Assembly: GCA_002336115.1 (NCBI GenBank)
Contig: DDEN01000057.1
Span: forward strand, 115,031 to 179,030
Length of the DNA stretch: 64,000 nt
Reading direction: 5' to 3'
Source of the DNA: Chitinophagaceae bacterium UBA1953
GTDB lineage: Bacteria > Bacteroidota > Bacteroidia > Chitinophagales > Chitinophagaceae
The notes below the pieces were generated by a model. The model ran no database searches. It was given only the letters and a program-made list of their open reading frames with translations, and was not told the DNA's origin. The stretch's first letter is position 1. Each line of letters starts with the position of its first letter. The position numbers and the translations under genes were made by a program. This document shows positions 27,017 through 35,631 of the stretch, piece after piece.

Positions 27017-28513
27017 ATGGCAACAAGAAATAACTCCACTTTCAGCAAAGCTGTTCTCAACAAATTTTTCGGTGAAGGTTTAACGTTTGATGATGTTCTT
27101 CTTATGCCCGCATACAGCGAGGTGTTACCAAGAGAAACCAACATCAGCACCCATCTCACCAAATCAATCCAGTTAAATATTCCCATGCTTTCGGCAGCAA
27201 TGGATACGGTTACCGAAGCTGGTCTTGCAATAGCACTTTCCCGTGAAGGCGGTATCGGCATTCTGCATAAAAACATGAGTATTGAAGACCAGGCAGCACA
27301 GGTTCGCAAAGTAAAAAGAAGTGAAAGTGGCCTTATTATCGACCCGATAACATTACATAAAGATGCAACAATCGGAGATGCTCTTTTGCTGATGAAAGAA
27401 AATAAAATCGGCGGTATTCCCATTGTTGACCAGAATAAAAAACTTGTTGGTATTTTAACCAACCGTGACCTTCGTTTTGAAACAAACAAAAAGCGAAAGG
27501 TAAGTGAAGTAATGACTGCCGAAAATCTTGTTACTGCACCTGAAGGTACCGACCTTAAAAAAGCGAAAACAATTCTCAGCAGACACAAAATTGAAAAACT
27601 GCCGGTAATTAAAAAAGATGGAACTCTTATCGGCCTTATTACTTATCGTGATCTGCTGCAACTGCAAAGCCATCCGAATGCAGTAAAAGATGAGTTTGGA
27701 CGTTTACTTGTTGGTGCAGCTTTAGGAATTACGTACGATTTGTACGAACGTGCCGAAGCTCTTCAGCATGTAGGCGTTGATGTGGTTAGCCTTGACAGCG
27801 CTCATGGTCACAGCAAAGGCGTAATAGATGCCCTGAAAGGCTTGAAAAAGAATTTCAAAAAATTACAGGTTATTGCAGGTAATGCAGGTACGGGCACCGC
27901 TGCTAAGGCATTAGCCGATGCCGGTGCAGATGCAGTGAAGATTGGTATTGGCCCCGGATCAATTTGCACTACACGTATTGTTGCAGGTATAGGAGTACCA
28001 CAACTCACGGCGGTAATGGAAGCCGCATTTGCATTAAAGTCGAAAGGTATTCCTGTTATTGCTGATGGCGGAATAAGATATACCGGAGATATGGTAAAAG
28101 CATTGGCAGCAGGCGCTTCAAGTGTAATGATGGGTAGTGTGTTTGCAGGCACTGAAGAAAGCCCTGGTGAAACCATTATTTATGAAGGCAGAAAATTCAA
28201 GCAATACCGTGGCATGGGATCAATTGGCGCTATGCAGAAAGGCAGCAGCGACCGCTATTTTCAGGATGTAGAAGACGGCATTAAAAAATTAGTACCAGAA
28301 GGAATTGAAGGACGGGTACCATTTAAAGGCAATGTAAGTGAAATTGTACACCAATATACAGGCGGGTTAAAAGCAGGTATGGGTTATTGTGGTGCTAAAT
28401 CAATCAAAGAACTGCAGGATGCAAAATTTGTTGTGATTACAAATGCAGGCATGAAAGAAAGCCATCCGCATGATGTGATTATTACAAAAGAAAGTCCGAA
28501 CTATTCGAGATAA
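27017..28513 (+). CDS. guaB: Inosine-5'-monophosphate dehydrogenase
   Basis: NAD-dependent oxidation of IMP to XMP, the committed step of GTP synthesis. The N-terminal barrel half (GLTFDDVLLMPAYSEVLP, SAAMDTVTEA) is followed by a pair of CBS domains (about residues 95-210) and the second half, with the catalytic loop GPGSICTTRIVAG (active Cys), IADGGIRYTGDMVKA and the flap GSIGAMQKGSSDRYFQ. I use the ATG at 27017 (MATRNNSTF) rather than the upstream TTG at 27011, which lies inside the -7 box. 498 residues. A terminator hairpin follows at 28538. Confidence 0.96.
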   Translation: MATRNNSTFSKAVLNKFFGEGLTFDDVLLMPAYSEVLPRETNISTHLTKSIQLNIPMLSAAMDTVTEAGLAIALSREGGIGILHKNMSIEDQAAQVRKVKRSESGLIIDPITLHKDATIGDALLLMKENKIGGIPIVDQNKKLVGILTNRDLRFETNKKRKVSEVMTAENLVTAPEGTDLKKAKTILSRHKIEKLPVIKKDGTLIGLITYRDLLQLQSHPNAVKDEFGRLLVGAALGITYDLYERAEALQHVGVDVVSLDSAHGHSKGVIDALKGLKKNFKKLQVIAGNAGTGTAAKALADAGADAVKIGIGPGSICTTRIVAGIGVPQLTAVMEAAFALKSKGIPVIADGGIRYTGDMVKALAAGASSVMMGSVFAGTEESPGETIIYEGRKFKQYRGMGSIGAMQKGSSDRYFQDVEDGIKKLVPEGIEGRVPFKGNVSEIVHQYTGGLKAGMGYCGAKSIKELQDAKFVVITNAGMKESHPHDVIITKESPNYSR

Positions 28514-28537
28514 TATTAAAAAGAATTTAAACGAAGC

Positions 28538-28572
28538 AATGCCGGATATATCTGTCCGGCATTCTTATTTTT
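28538..28572 (+). terminator. Probable intrinsic terminator of guaB that contains the nominal lnt ATG
   Basis: AATGCCGGA (28538-28546) pairs with TCCGGCATT (28555-28563) around an 8-nt loop, followed by CTTATTTTT, 24 nt after the guaB stop. The most upstream ATG of the lnt frame (28539) lies in the left arm, which argues against that ATG as the translation start. Confidence 0.65.
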
Positions 28573-28586
28573 ACAAAAACAAGTAT

Positions 28587-30173
28587 TTGAAAAAGTATCA
28601 ACCTCTCCTGCTTTCTGTTTTATCGGGCTTATTGCTTTTTCTTGCATGGCCTGTTACAAATATTACCGTTACTGTTTTCATTGCATTTATTCCGTTGATG
28701 ATGATTGAACAAATGCAGTTTAGCCGGTTAAAATTCTTCGGGCTTATTTACCTTGCCATGTTTACCTGGAATGTAACTACCACCTGGTGGATTTGGAATT
28801 CAACCATGATTGGTGCTTTGCTTGCCATTGTTGTAAACAGTGTGCTCATGAGCATACCCTGGATGGGATTCAGGTACATGAACAAAAGGTTTAATAAACT
28901 GGTTGGTTATACGTCACTCATTATTTTCTGGCTTTCATTTGAATATATTCATCTGCACGATTGGGGATTAAGCTGGCCATGGTTAACACTGGGAAACATT
29001 TTTGCATCAAGAACCAACTGGATTCAATGGTATGAATTTACGGGAACAAGTGGTGGAAGTTTATGGATATTGCTGGTGAATGTTTTGCTGTTTAATATCA
29101 CTATTACAACTCCTGAAAAATTAAAAGCTCAATGGTGGAAATTAATAGTGGCAGTTGCTGCACTCATTCTACCCTTTGTAATTTCGATCTTTATTTCAAG
29201 CAGTAAGCCCCAAATCTCAAATCTAAAATCTCAAACATCAAACATTGTTGTTGTTCAGCCAAATATTGATCCTTATGAAAAACTGGAAACAGGAACATTT
29301 GAAATGCAGTTGCAGAAACTTATCCGTTTAAGTGAATCAGCTATTGACAGTAACACAACGTTGCTGGTTTGGCCGGAGACTGCATTGTATTCTCCCAACG
29401 GATTTGATGAAGCAGGATTAAAACAAAATTTCTTCCTGAATCCATTGTTTGACTTTTTACGTCGTCATCCAAAAGTAAACCTGTTTACAGGTATTGAAAG
29501 TTATCGTGTGTTTAATCAAAAGGTTTCCATTTATGCAAAAGCAATTGATGGCACAACTAATTTTTACGAAGTGTATAACGGAAGTATTCTTCTCGACAGC
29601 AGCGGCGCTTATGCTTTCTATCACAAATCAATGCTTGTGCCCGGCGTGGAAACGTTGCCGAAGTTTTTATTGTTTCTTGGACCCATATTTGAAAAATTTG
29701 GCGGCACCGCAGGTGGTTATGCACGTCAGGAAGAACGTACTCCGTTAAAAACAAGAAACGGCTACATCATTGCTCCTGCCATTTGTTATGAAAGTATTTA
29801 TGGCGAATACATGAGTAAATTTTTTGCGAATGGTGCCAACATGCTTGCAGTTATTACAAACGATGGATGGTGGGGCAACACACCCGGTCATAAACAACAC
29901 GAACTGTATGCAAAGCTCCGTGCAATTGAATCAAGAAAATGGGTGCTGCGCAGCGCAAACACAGGCATCAGTTGTTTTATTGATCCAAACGGGAATGCTA
30001 TGCAGGAACAACCATGGTGGACAGAAGCTGCAATAAAAATGAATGTGCCGGTTGATGACAGAAAAACATTTTATGTAAAACATGGCGATGTCATCAGTAA
30101 GATTGCATTACTCTTTGCTGCAGCTTTATTACTGCTGGCTCTATATGTCAAGATCATTAAAAAGAAAAAATAA
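28587..30173 (+). CDS. lnt: Apolipoprotein N-acyltransferase
   Basis: Inner-membrane enzyme that adds the third acyl chain to lipoproteins. Six to seven hydrophobic segments occupy residues 1-200, and the nitrilase domain follows with the catalytic Glu in VWPETALY, Lys in FYHKSMLVPG and Cys in APAICYESIYGEY. A final membrane segment ends in a basic tail. The frame opens at ATG 28539, but that lies in a terminator hairpin. The TTG at 28587 gives MKKYQPLLLSVLSGLLLFLA, the usual N-terminus, and I prefer it. Just before the nitrilase domain a heptamer array encodes PQISNLKSQTSN (see repeat). It is followed 9 bp later by a hydrolase gene. Confidence 0.9.
   Translation: MKKYQPLLLSVLSGLLLFLAWPVTNITVTVFIAFIPLMMIEQMQFSRLKFFGLIYLAMFTWNVTTTWWIWNSTMIGALLAIVVNSVLMSIPWMGFRYMNKRFNKLVGYTSLIIFWLSFEYIHLHDWGLSWPWLTLGNIFASRTNWIQWYEFTGTSGGSLWILLVNVLLFNITITTPEKLKAQWWKLIVAVAALILPFVISIFISSSKPQISNLKSQTSNIVVVQPNIDPYEKLETGTFEMQLQKLIRLSESAIDSNTTLLVWPETALYSPNGFDEAGLKQNFFLNPLFDFLRRHPKVNLFTGIESYRVFNQKVSIYAKAIDGTTNFYEVYNGSILLDSSGAYAFYHKSMLVPGVETLPKFLLFLGPIFEKFGGTAGGYARQEERTPLKTRNGYIIAPAICYESIYGEYMSKFFANGANMLAVITNDGWWGNTPGHKQHELYAKLRAIESRKWVLRSANTGISCFIDPNGNAMQEQPWWTEAAIKMNVPVDDRKTFYVKHGDVISKIALLFAAALLLLALYVKIIKKKK
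29211..29245. repeat. Five-unit heptamer array inside lnt
   Basis: CAAATCT, CAAATCT, AAAATCT, CAAACAT, CAAACAT in perfect 7-nt phase encode QISNLKSQTSN at the junction between the membrane and nitrilase domains, where an insert is tolerable. The sequence differs from the queE array but the 7-nt period is the same. Confidence 0.75.
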
Positions 30174-30182
30174 CTATTGAAT

Positions 30183-30992
30183 ATGCAAAAAATCATTCAA
30201 ACAGGAAACAGTCAGCTTGCTTATCATCTATATGGCTCCGGTTTTCCTGTTGTGCTGATTCATGGTTTTGGCGAAGACGGCCGCATCTGGAAAAATCAGA
30301 TCAATTACTTGCAAACAGGTTTTCAATTAATCATTCCTGATCTGCGTGGAAGTGGCCAATCAACTTTAAACACTCATTCGCTCAGTATTGAATCAATGGC
30401 TGATGATGTTAAACAAATACTTGATGCAGAAAACATCAGCCAATGCATCATGTTTGGTCATTCAATGGGCGGCTATATTACACTTGCATTTGCAGAAAAA
30501 TATGTTGATGTATTAAAATCTTTCGGCCTCGTTCATTCAACTGCATTTGCGGACAGTGAAGAAAAAAAAGAAGCACGGAAAAAATCAATTGATTTTATAA
30601 AAGAACATTCTGCTTTTGAATTTGTAAAAGCAACGATTCCTAATCTCTTTTCAGAGAAATTTAAAACAGAACATAAAGAAACTGTTGATGATCTGATTGA
30701 ACAAGGCAAGCAATTCAGCAAAGAAGCATTGACTGCTTATTACGAAGCAATGATTGCCCGGCCCGACAAAACTACGGTTCTCAAATCGGCAACAGTTCCC
30801 GTTTTCTTTTTTATTGGCGAAGAAGACAAAGCAGTAAACCCGGCCGATGCAATTACACAAACAGCCATGCCTTCCATTTGCAGTGCAAACATTGTTTCGG
30901 GCATTGCACACATGGGCATGCTGGAAGCGGCTGATGAACTGAACCATGCAATGGAAGCTTTTCTCAGTTTTATCCTTTCATCCAAACAGTAA
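30183..30992 (+). CDS. Alpha/beta-fold hydrolase
   Basis: A 269-residue cytoplasmic hydrolase of the AB_hydrolase_1 group. The oxyanion motif VVLIHGFGEDGRIW (near residue 20), the nucleophile elbow FGHSMGGYI (near residue 90), the acid in FFIGEEDKAVNP (near 220) and the catalytic His in GIAHMGMLEA (near 245) are all present. I start at ATG 30183 (MQKIIQTGN) rather than the TTG 6 nt upstream. The substrate is unknown; haloperoxidase-like or 3-oxoadipate enol-lactonase-like names are possible. It follows lnt by 9 bp, so they are probably co-transcribed. Confidence 0.85.
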   Translation: MQKIIQTGNSQLAYHLYGSGFPVVLIHGFGEDGRIWKNQINYLQTGFQLIIPDLRGSGQSTLNTHSLSIESMADDVKQILDAENISQCIMFGHSMGGYITLAFAEKYVDVLKSFGLVHSTAFADSEEKKEARKKSIDFIKEHSAFEFVKATIPNLFSEKFKTEHKETVDDLIEQGKQFSKEALTAYYEAMIARPDKTTVLKSATVPVFFFIGEEDKAVNPADAITQTAMPSICSANIVSGIAHMGMLEAADELNHAMEAFLSFILSSKQ

Positions 30993-31103
30993 TTTCATTT
31001 CAGTAAAGAAAAATGAAACTACAATCAGCATAATTGCTGACTGCGCTCCTGTTTACCGGCTTCTGTTTGCTGCTACATTTAATGTTGATTAAAAAACAAT
31101 ATT

Positions 31104-31811
31104 ATGACACCAGAAGTTAACGGCAGCAACCATATAAGCATGCCAAGAATAGGAGATGCAGCGCCCTCTTTTAAAGCTGTTACTACACAAGGCAATATCC
31201 ATTTCCCGGATGATTATAAAGGCAAATGGATTATTTTGTTCAGTCACCCGGCCGATTTTACCCCCGTTTGTACATCAGAGTTCATGACGTTTGCAAGCCT
31301 TGAAAGTGAATTTGCAAAACTCAATACACAATTAGTTGGCCTGAGTGTTGATGGACTGTACAGCCACATAGCATGGCTCAGAACAATTAAAGAAAAAATT
31401 GAATTCAGAGGTATGAAAAACATGGAAGTGAAGTTTCCATTGATTGAAGACATTACTATGGATGTTGCAAAACTCTATGGAATGATTCAGCCAAATGAAA
31501 GCAGCACCAAAGCCGTGAGAGCAGTTTTCTTCATTGACCCTGCCGGAATTATCCGTGCAATGATTTATTACCCCCTATCTCTGGGAAGAAATTTCGATGA
31601 ACTGAAACGTGTAATCATTGGTTTACAGACTGCTGATAAACATGGCGTGGCATTACCTGCCGACTGGAAACCCGGCGAGGATGTGATTGTACCCCCTGCC
31701 AACAGTTGCGGTGTTGCAAAAGAACGTATGGATGGGAAAGAAAAGGATGTGTATTGCAAAGACTGGTTCTTTTGTATGAGGCCATTATCGGTTGAAGAGA
31801 TAGATATGTAA
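31104..31811 (+). CDS. Peroxiredoxin, archaeal/Prx6-like with C-terminal cysteines
   Basis: Thiol peroxidase that reduces hydrogen peroxide and organic peroxides. The peroxidatic Cys is C56 in SHPADFTPVCTSEF, and the conserved Arg is in TKAVRAVFFIDP. The C-terminal extension carries three more cysteines, in NSCGVA (near 201) and VYCKDWFFC (near 217 and 224). These resemble the resolving cysteines of archaeal-type 2-Cys Prx6 proteins. Its 235 residues fit that group. It is monocistronic, closed by a strong terminator, and separated from the upstream hydrolase by 111 bp. Confidence 0.92.
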   Translation: MTPEVNGSNHISMPRIGDAAPSFKAVTTQGNIHFPDDYKGKWIILFSHPADFTPVCTSEFMTFASLESEFAKLNTQLVGLSVDGLYSHIAWLRTIKEKIEFRGMKNMEVKFPLIEDITMDVAKLYGMIQPNESSTKAVRAVFFIDPAGIIRAMIYYPLSLGRNFDELKRVIIGLQTADKHGVALPADWKPGEDVIVPPANSCGVAKERMDGKEKDVYCKDWFFCMRPLSVEEIDM

Positions 31812-31831
31812 AAAAGGAAGAAATAAATGAT

Positions 31832-31868
31832 AAAACCGGAGCGTTTATTTATGCTCCGGTTTTTTGTT
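31832..31868 (+). terminator. Strong intrinsic terminator of the peroxiredoxin gene
   Basis: AAAACCGGAGC (31832-31842) pairs with GCTCCGGTTTT (from 31853) around a 10-nt loop, followed by a T-run. It lies 21 nt past the stop. Confidence 0.9.
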
Positions 31869-32096
31869 TTCCTTGTATTTGGTTCATACAGCTTTCAGCA
31901 CGTACATGTTTCTGTTAGTTTAAAAGCTGTACATGTTTACTGAATGTATTATTAAAAAGAGCTGTCTGCTAAATTAAACGTACCTTTAATTGTCCATTTG
32001 AGTAATCTCTTGTAAGCGAACAATTCTCCGCAGTTCTCATATTCTTCTTTTACACCAGTATTAAGCTCAATTTTATTAACTAAACAATTCATTATT

Positions 32097-32366
32097 ATGA
32101 ACTTGTATGTTTCCAATTTAGGGCCTAATGTAAAAGATGAGGATTTAAAGCAGCTTTTCTCTGCATATGGCAACGTTATTTCAGCAAAAGTTATTATCGA
32201 CAAATTTTCAAATCAAAGTCGGGGTTTTGGCTTTGTAGAAATGCCTGACAACACCGAAGCACAAAATGCAATGAGCGCATTAGACGGAACAAGCAACGAC
32301 AACCGTTTTATAAAAATTACCGAAGCAAGGCCAAGAGAAAACAGACCACGCACTAATAAATGGTGA
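32097..32366 (+). CDS. Small RNA-binding protein with a single RRM
   Basis: An 89-residue RNA recognition motif protein. RNP2 is LYVSNL (residues 3-8), RNP1 is RGFGFVEM (near 42-49), and the tail is short and basic (ARPRENRPRTNKW). Such glycine-poor RRM proteins in Bacteroidota and cyanobacteria bind mRNA and are often cold-induced. The 228 bp upstream hold a near-consensus -7 box (TACCTTTA, 31981-31988) and an 8-bp inverted repeat (31888-31895/31923-31930), so a structured leader of about 100 nt is possible. The gene is followed by two small conserved genes at close spacing. Confidence 0.9.
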   Translation: MNLYVSNLGPNVKDEDLKQLFSAYGNVISAKVIIDKFSNQSRGFGFVEMPDNTEAQNAMSALDGTSNDNRFIKITEARPRENRPRTNKW

Positions 32367-32395
32367 TCTATAATTTATTTAATCAATTTTTTAAC

Positions 32396-32653
32396 ATGAC
32401 GAATGATATGATTGAAAAGTTCGTTGAAAATAAAGCGAACAAAAATCAAAAAGTGAATATTCATTTTAAAACAAGAGAAACAGTAAAAGGTATTTTTATC
32501 CGTGCTGATGATTATGAAGAATTAAAGTCGAAAAATTTTTGGCGGATTGTTTCCGATTCAAAAATGAATGAGTGGGAGAAAACCAAAGATTTCAATCTCG
32601 GACGGATTTTTAATGGTGCAGAATTTACACGCTTAACTGAAACCATTAAATAG
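32396..32653 (+). CDS. Conserved small protein of unknown function
   Basis: An 85-residue protein starting at ATG 32396 (MTNDMIEKFVENK). The open frame continues upstream but would overlap the RRM gene. The core NIHFKTRETVKGIFIRADDY followed by KNFWRIVSD has a strand-turn-strand pattern reminiscent of a small beta-barrel such as Sm/Hfq, but no Hfq signature is present, so this is only an impression. It lies 29 bp after the RRM gene and 33 bp before another small gene. The three probably form one transcript, pointing to an RNA- or stress-related role. Confidence 0.7.
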   Translation: MTNDMIEKFVENKANKNQKVNIHFKTRETVKGIFIRADDYEELKSKNFWRIVSDSKMNEWEKTKDFNLGRIFNGAEFTRLTETIK

Positions 32654-32686
32654 TTTTCGCTTTTCAAATTAAAAAAAGACTGAAAA

Positions 32687-33073
32687 ATGTTTACACAAAC
32701 TTGGAAAAAGTATCTGGCAGTAATAGCAATACTTCTGAAACGTTCTTCAAAAGAAGATCAGGTTCTGAAAATGAACAAAGCAGATTTTGAGAGAGCATCG
32801 GGAGGCAGAAAAACGAAATTTGGCTTTAGCAAACTTCAATTAATTAATGGAAAAATAGACATTGCTTTCAAAGCTTCCCCATTTTCAAAAGAACTTATAA
32901 CACTACTTCAGGAAGATGACATTACAAGGAATCTGATAAAAGGCCGCCATTTTGAAATTTCAATGACGAATGATTTCCAGATAACATTCAAAGATATTAC
33001 ACCCCTAAAGGAAACTACAAAAGAAGTTATCACTACTCTTGAACCTGTAGAAGAAAATATTTCAGCAGATTAA
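32687..33073 (+). CDS. Conserved small protein of unknown function
   Basis: A 128-residue protein with an N-terminal amphipathic or weakly hydrophobic segment (WKKYLAVIAILLKRS) without a cleavage site, a conserved-looking MNKADFERASGGRKTKFGF, and an acidic C-terminus. I do not recognise a domain. It is the last gene of the RRM-unknown-unknown run, followed by a terminator-like hairpin. It is more probably cytoplasmic or membrane-associated than exported. Confidence 0.7.
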   Translation: MFTQTWKKYLAVIAILLKRSSKEDQVLKMNKADFERASGGRKTKFGFSKLQLINGKIDIAFKASPFSKELITLLQEDDITRNLIKGRHFEISMTNDFQITFKDITPLKETTKEVITTLEPVEENISAD

Positions 33074-33107
33074 TCATTGAGCACCTCTGTAACCATTATC
33101 AGCACCT

Positions 33108-33144
33108 CTGCTGACGGCAAGCAACCTTCAGCAGATTTTTTTTT
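33108..33144 (+). terminator. Intrinsic terminator after the RRM cluster
   Basis: CTGCTGA (33108-33114) pairs with TCAGCAG (33128-33134), followed by A and nine T. It lies 35 nt past the last small gene and just before the FabH-like gene. Confidence 0.7.
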
Positions 33145-33161
33145 ACAAACTTTAAACAACT

Positions 33162-34232
33162 ATGTTACGTTCAGTTATTACAGGTTCGGGATGTTACATA
33201 CCTCCTGTTGTACAAACAAATAACGATTTTGCAAAGCAGATTTTCTATGCCGATAATCAGCAGCCACTGCCTACTCCACCACAGGAAGTTGTTGAAAAAT
33301 TTAAACAGATAACAGGTATTGAAGAAAGAAGATATACAACGGATGACTTAAACACATCCGACATTGGTGCTTTTGCTGCAAAAAATGCAATTGTTGACAG
33401 CGGTGTAAATCCTGAAGAAATTGACCAGATCATTGTTGCACATAATTTCGGGAACGTTATTAAACATACCATTCAAACCGATGCGGTTCCGTCATTGGCA
33501 AGCCATATCAAACATAAGCTGAGTATTCACAATCCCAACTGTATTGCGTATGATATTTTGTTTGGATGCCCGGGATGGATACAAGGCGTTATTCAGGCAG
33601 ATGCTTATTTCAAAGCAGGTATTGCAAAAAAAGCATTAATCATTGGCGCTGAAACTCTTTCCAGAGTTATTGACATGTACGACCGTGACAGTATGATTTT
33701 TAGTGATGGTGCCGGTGCCGCTGTGCTGGAATATAAAGAAACAACTGAAAATGGCTTCGGCATTTTAAGCGCTTCTGTTCAAACTCACTCAATTGAAGAA
33801 GTAGATTACATACACATGGGCAAATCATTTTATCCTGATAGTGATCCACACATCCGCTACATAAAAATGAAGGGCCGTAAAGTGTATGAATATGCAATGA
33901 AACACGTTCCGGCTGCAATGAAAGATTGCTTGGATAAAAGTGGTGTTGATATAAAAGATGTGAAAAAAATTTTTATCCATCAGGCAAATGAGAAAATGGA
34001 TGAAGGCATTATTCACAGGCTGTACAGGCTTTATGGCATTCCTGCCCCTGAGAACATAATGCCTATGAGTATTCATTGGCTGGGCAACAGTTCGGTTGCC
34101 ACAGTTCCTACACTATATGATCTTGTAAGAAAAGGACAGGTAGAACATCACCAGCTTAACGCCGGTGATGTAGTATTGTTTGCATCAGTTGGAGCGGGAA
34201 TGAATATTAACTGCGTTTGCTACAGACATTAA
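33162..34232 (+). CDS. 3-oxoacyl-ACP synthase III family protein (FabH-like)
   Basis: Thiolase-fold condensing enzyme with the KAS III triad: Cys in LFGCPGWIQG (near residue 136), His in FIHQANEKM (near 273) and Asn in WLGNSSVAT (near 309). Its 356 residues are longer than housekeeping FabH (about 320-330). The N-terminus has an insert (QQPLPTPPQEVVEKF), and HFG and NFG loops replace the usual ones. It may therefore be a paralogue acting on unusual primers, flexirubin-type polyenes or beta-ketolipids. No other fatty acid genes are adjacent. It converges with the DEAD-box gene, with only 3 bp between stops. Confidence 0.85.
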   Translation: MLRSVITGSGCYIPPVVQTNNDFAKQIFYADNQQPLPTPPQEVVEKFKQITGIEERRYTTDDLNTSDIGAFAAKNAIVDSGVNPEEIDQIIVAHNFGNVIKHTIQTDAVPSLASHIKHKLSIHNPNCIAYDILFGCPGWIQGVIQADAYFKAGIAKKALIIGAETLSRVIDMYDRDSMIFSDGAGAAVLEYKETTENGFGILSASVQTHSIEEVDYIHMGKSFYPDSDPHIRYIKMKGRKVYEYAMKHVPAAMKDCLDKSGVDIKDVKKIFIHQANEKMDEGIIHRLYRLYGIPAPENIMPMSIHWLGNSSVATVPTLYDLVRKGQVEHHQLNAGDVVLFASVGAGMNINCVCYRH

Positions 34233-34235
34233 GTA

Positions 34236-35495
34236 TTACCGCTGCGTAAACACCCTTCCCCTGCGCCCACCCCTTGAAAAACTGTTGAATGAAGGAACTG
34301 ACGGGGCCGCAGTTGCAGTTGCTGTAGTTGTTGCTGACTGAACACTGTGCATAGCTGCAATATCAAATTCATGCCCTTCAATAACCGGAATTGTTTTCTT
34401 AATCAGTTTCTGAATGTCTGTTAAAAAAATTTTTTCACTCCAGTCGCAGAAAGAAATAGCAGTTCCAGAAGCACCTGCCCTACCGGTACGGCCGATACGG
34501 TGAACATATGTTTCAGGAATGTTGGGTAATTCGTAATTCACCACATGCGTTAAATCATCAATATCAATTCCTCTTGCTGCAATATCAGTAGCAACCAACA
34601 CCCGGGTTTTTCTTTTCTTGAAATTTTCCAATGCACGCTGCCTTGCGTTCTGTGCTTTGTTACCATGAATAGCTTCAGCAGTAATGCCAGCATTGTTCAG
34701 TTGTTTTGCAAGCTTATCAGCAGCATGTTTCATTTGTGTAAAAACCAGAACCGTTTTAATTTCTTCATTCTTCAGCAGTTCAACCAGGAGTGAACGCTTA
34801 TTTTGCTTTTCAACAAAATAAACTGATTGATTAATTGTATCAACCGTTGAAGAAACAGGAGTTACTTCTGCTTTTACCGGGTTTACCAGTAATATATCAG
34901 CCAGTTGTTTAATTTCAAATGGCATAGTTGCAGAGAAAAACAACGTTTGCCTTTTAGCAGGAAGTTTAGCAATTACTCTTCTTACATCCTGCACAAAGCC
35001 CATATCCAGCATACGGTCAGCTTCATCAAGAATAAAATATTCAATCTGATCAAGTGAAATAATTCCCTGCTGCATTAAATCCAGCAAACGGCCGGGTGTA
35101 GCCACAATAATATCCACTCCTTTTTTAATACCACTCACCTGCCTGTGTTGCGGAACTCCTCCAAACACAACCTGGTACCTGAACGGCAGAAAATGACCGT
35201 ATGCTTTAATACTATCACCAATCTGCAAGGCAAGCTCACGGGTAGGTGTAAGAATTAATGTTTGAGTAACATGGTTTTGTTGTTGCTTTTCCACCCGTTG
35301 CTGATACATCAGTTGTAAAACCGGAATTGTAAAAGCAGCAGTTTTCCCGGTTCCTGTCTGGGCACATCCCAATAAATCTCTTTTTTGCAACACAGCAGGA
35401 ATAGCCTGTTGCTGAATAGGTGTTGGGGTTGTATAACCCTCTTTACTCAAAGCCTTCATTAAAGGCTCAATGAGCTGTAAATTGTTAAATGACAC
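34236..35495 (-). CDS. DEAD-box ATP-dependent RNA helicase
   Basis: RNA helicase for ribosome assembly or mRNA unwinding. All motifs are in order: Q motif GYTTPTPIQQQAI, Walker A AQTGTGKT, PTRELA, ATPGRL, DEAD in ILDEADRML, SAT in FFSATMP, the ARGID motif and HRIGRTGRAG. The C-terminus is short with an RGG-like basic tail (SRGGRRGRVF), as in RhlE. I start at GTG 35495 (MSFNNLQLIEPLMKAL), the usual N-terminus of this subfamily; the ATG at 35540 adds 15 residues without support. 419 residues. A consensus -7 box at 35632 implies a leader of about 130 nt. Confidence 0.93.
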   Translation of the reverse strand: MSFNNLQLIEPLMKALSKEGYTTPTPIQQQAIPAVLQKRDLLGCAQTGTGKTAAFTIPVLQLMYQQRVEKQQQNHVTQTLILTPTRELALQIGDSIKAYGHFLPFRYQVVFGGVPQHRQVSGIKKGVDIIVATPGRLLDLMQQGIISLDQIEYFILDEADRMLDMGFVQDVRRVIAKLPAKRQTLFFSATMPFEIKQLADILLVNPVKAEVTPVSSTVDTINQSVYFVEKQNKRSLLVELLKNEEIKTVLVFTQMKHAADKLAKQLNNAGITAEAIHGNKAQNARQRALENFKKRKTRVLVATDIAARGIDIDDLTHVVNYELPNIPETYVHRIGRTGRAGASGTAISFCDWSEKIFLTDIQKLIKKTIPVIEGHEFDIAAMHSVQSATTTATATAAPSVPSFNSFSRGGRRGRVFTQR

Positions 35496-35631
35496 AATAA
35501 AATATTTAATTATAAAATCTTTGATAAGGCTATCAATCAATGTGTTGATACTTTATCCGCCTTACGTTAGCACGATCGTTATTTGAGAAGAAAAACTAAA
35601 CAAACAGAGAGAGTAATAACATTAAGAACAG

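Noticed and set aside
26899..27588. 229-residue minus-strand open frame over guaB
   Set aside because: Antisense to conserved guaB motifs and covers the guaB promoter. No recognisable domain.
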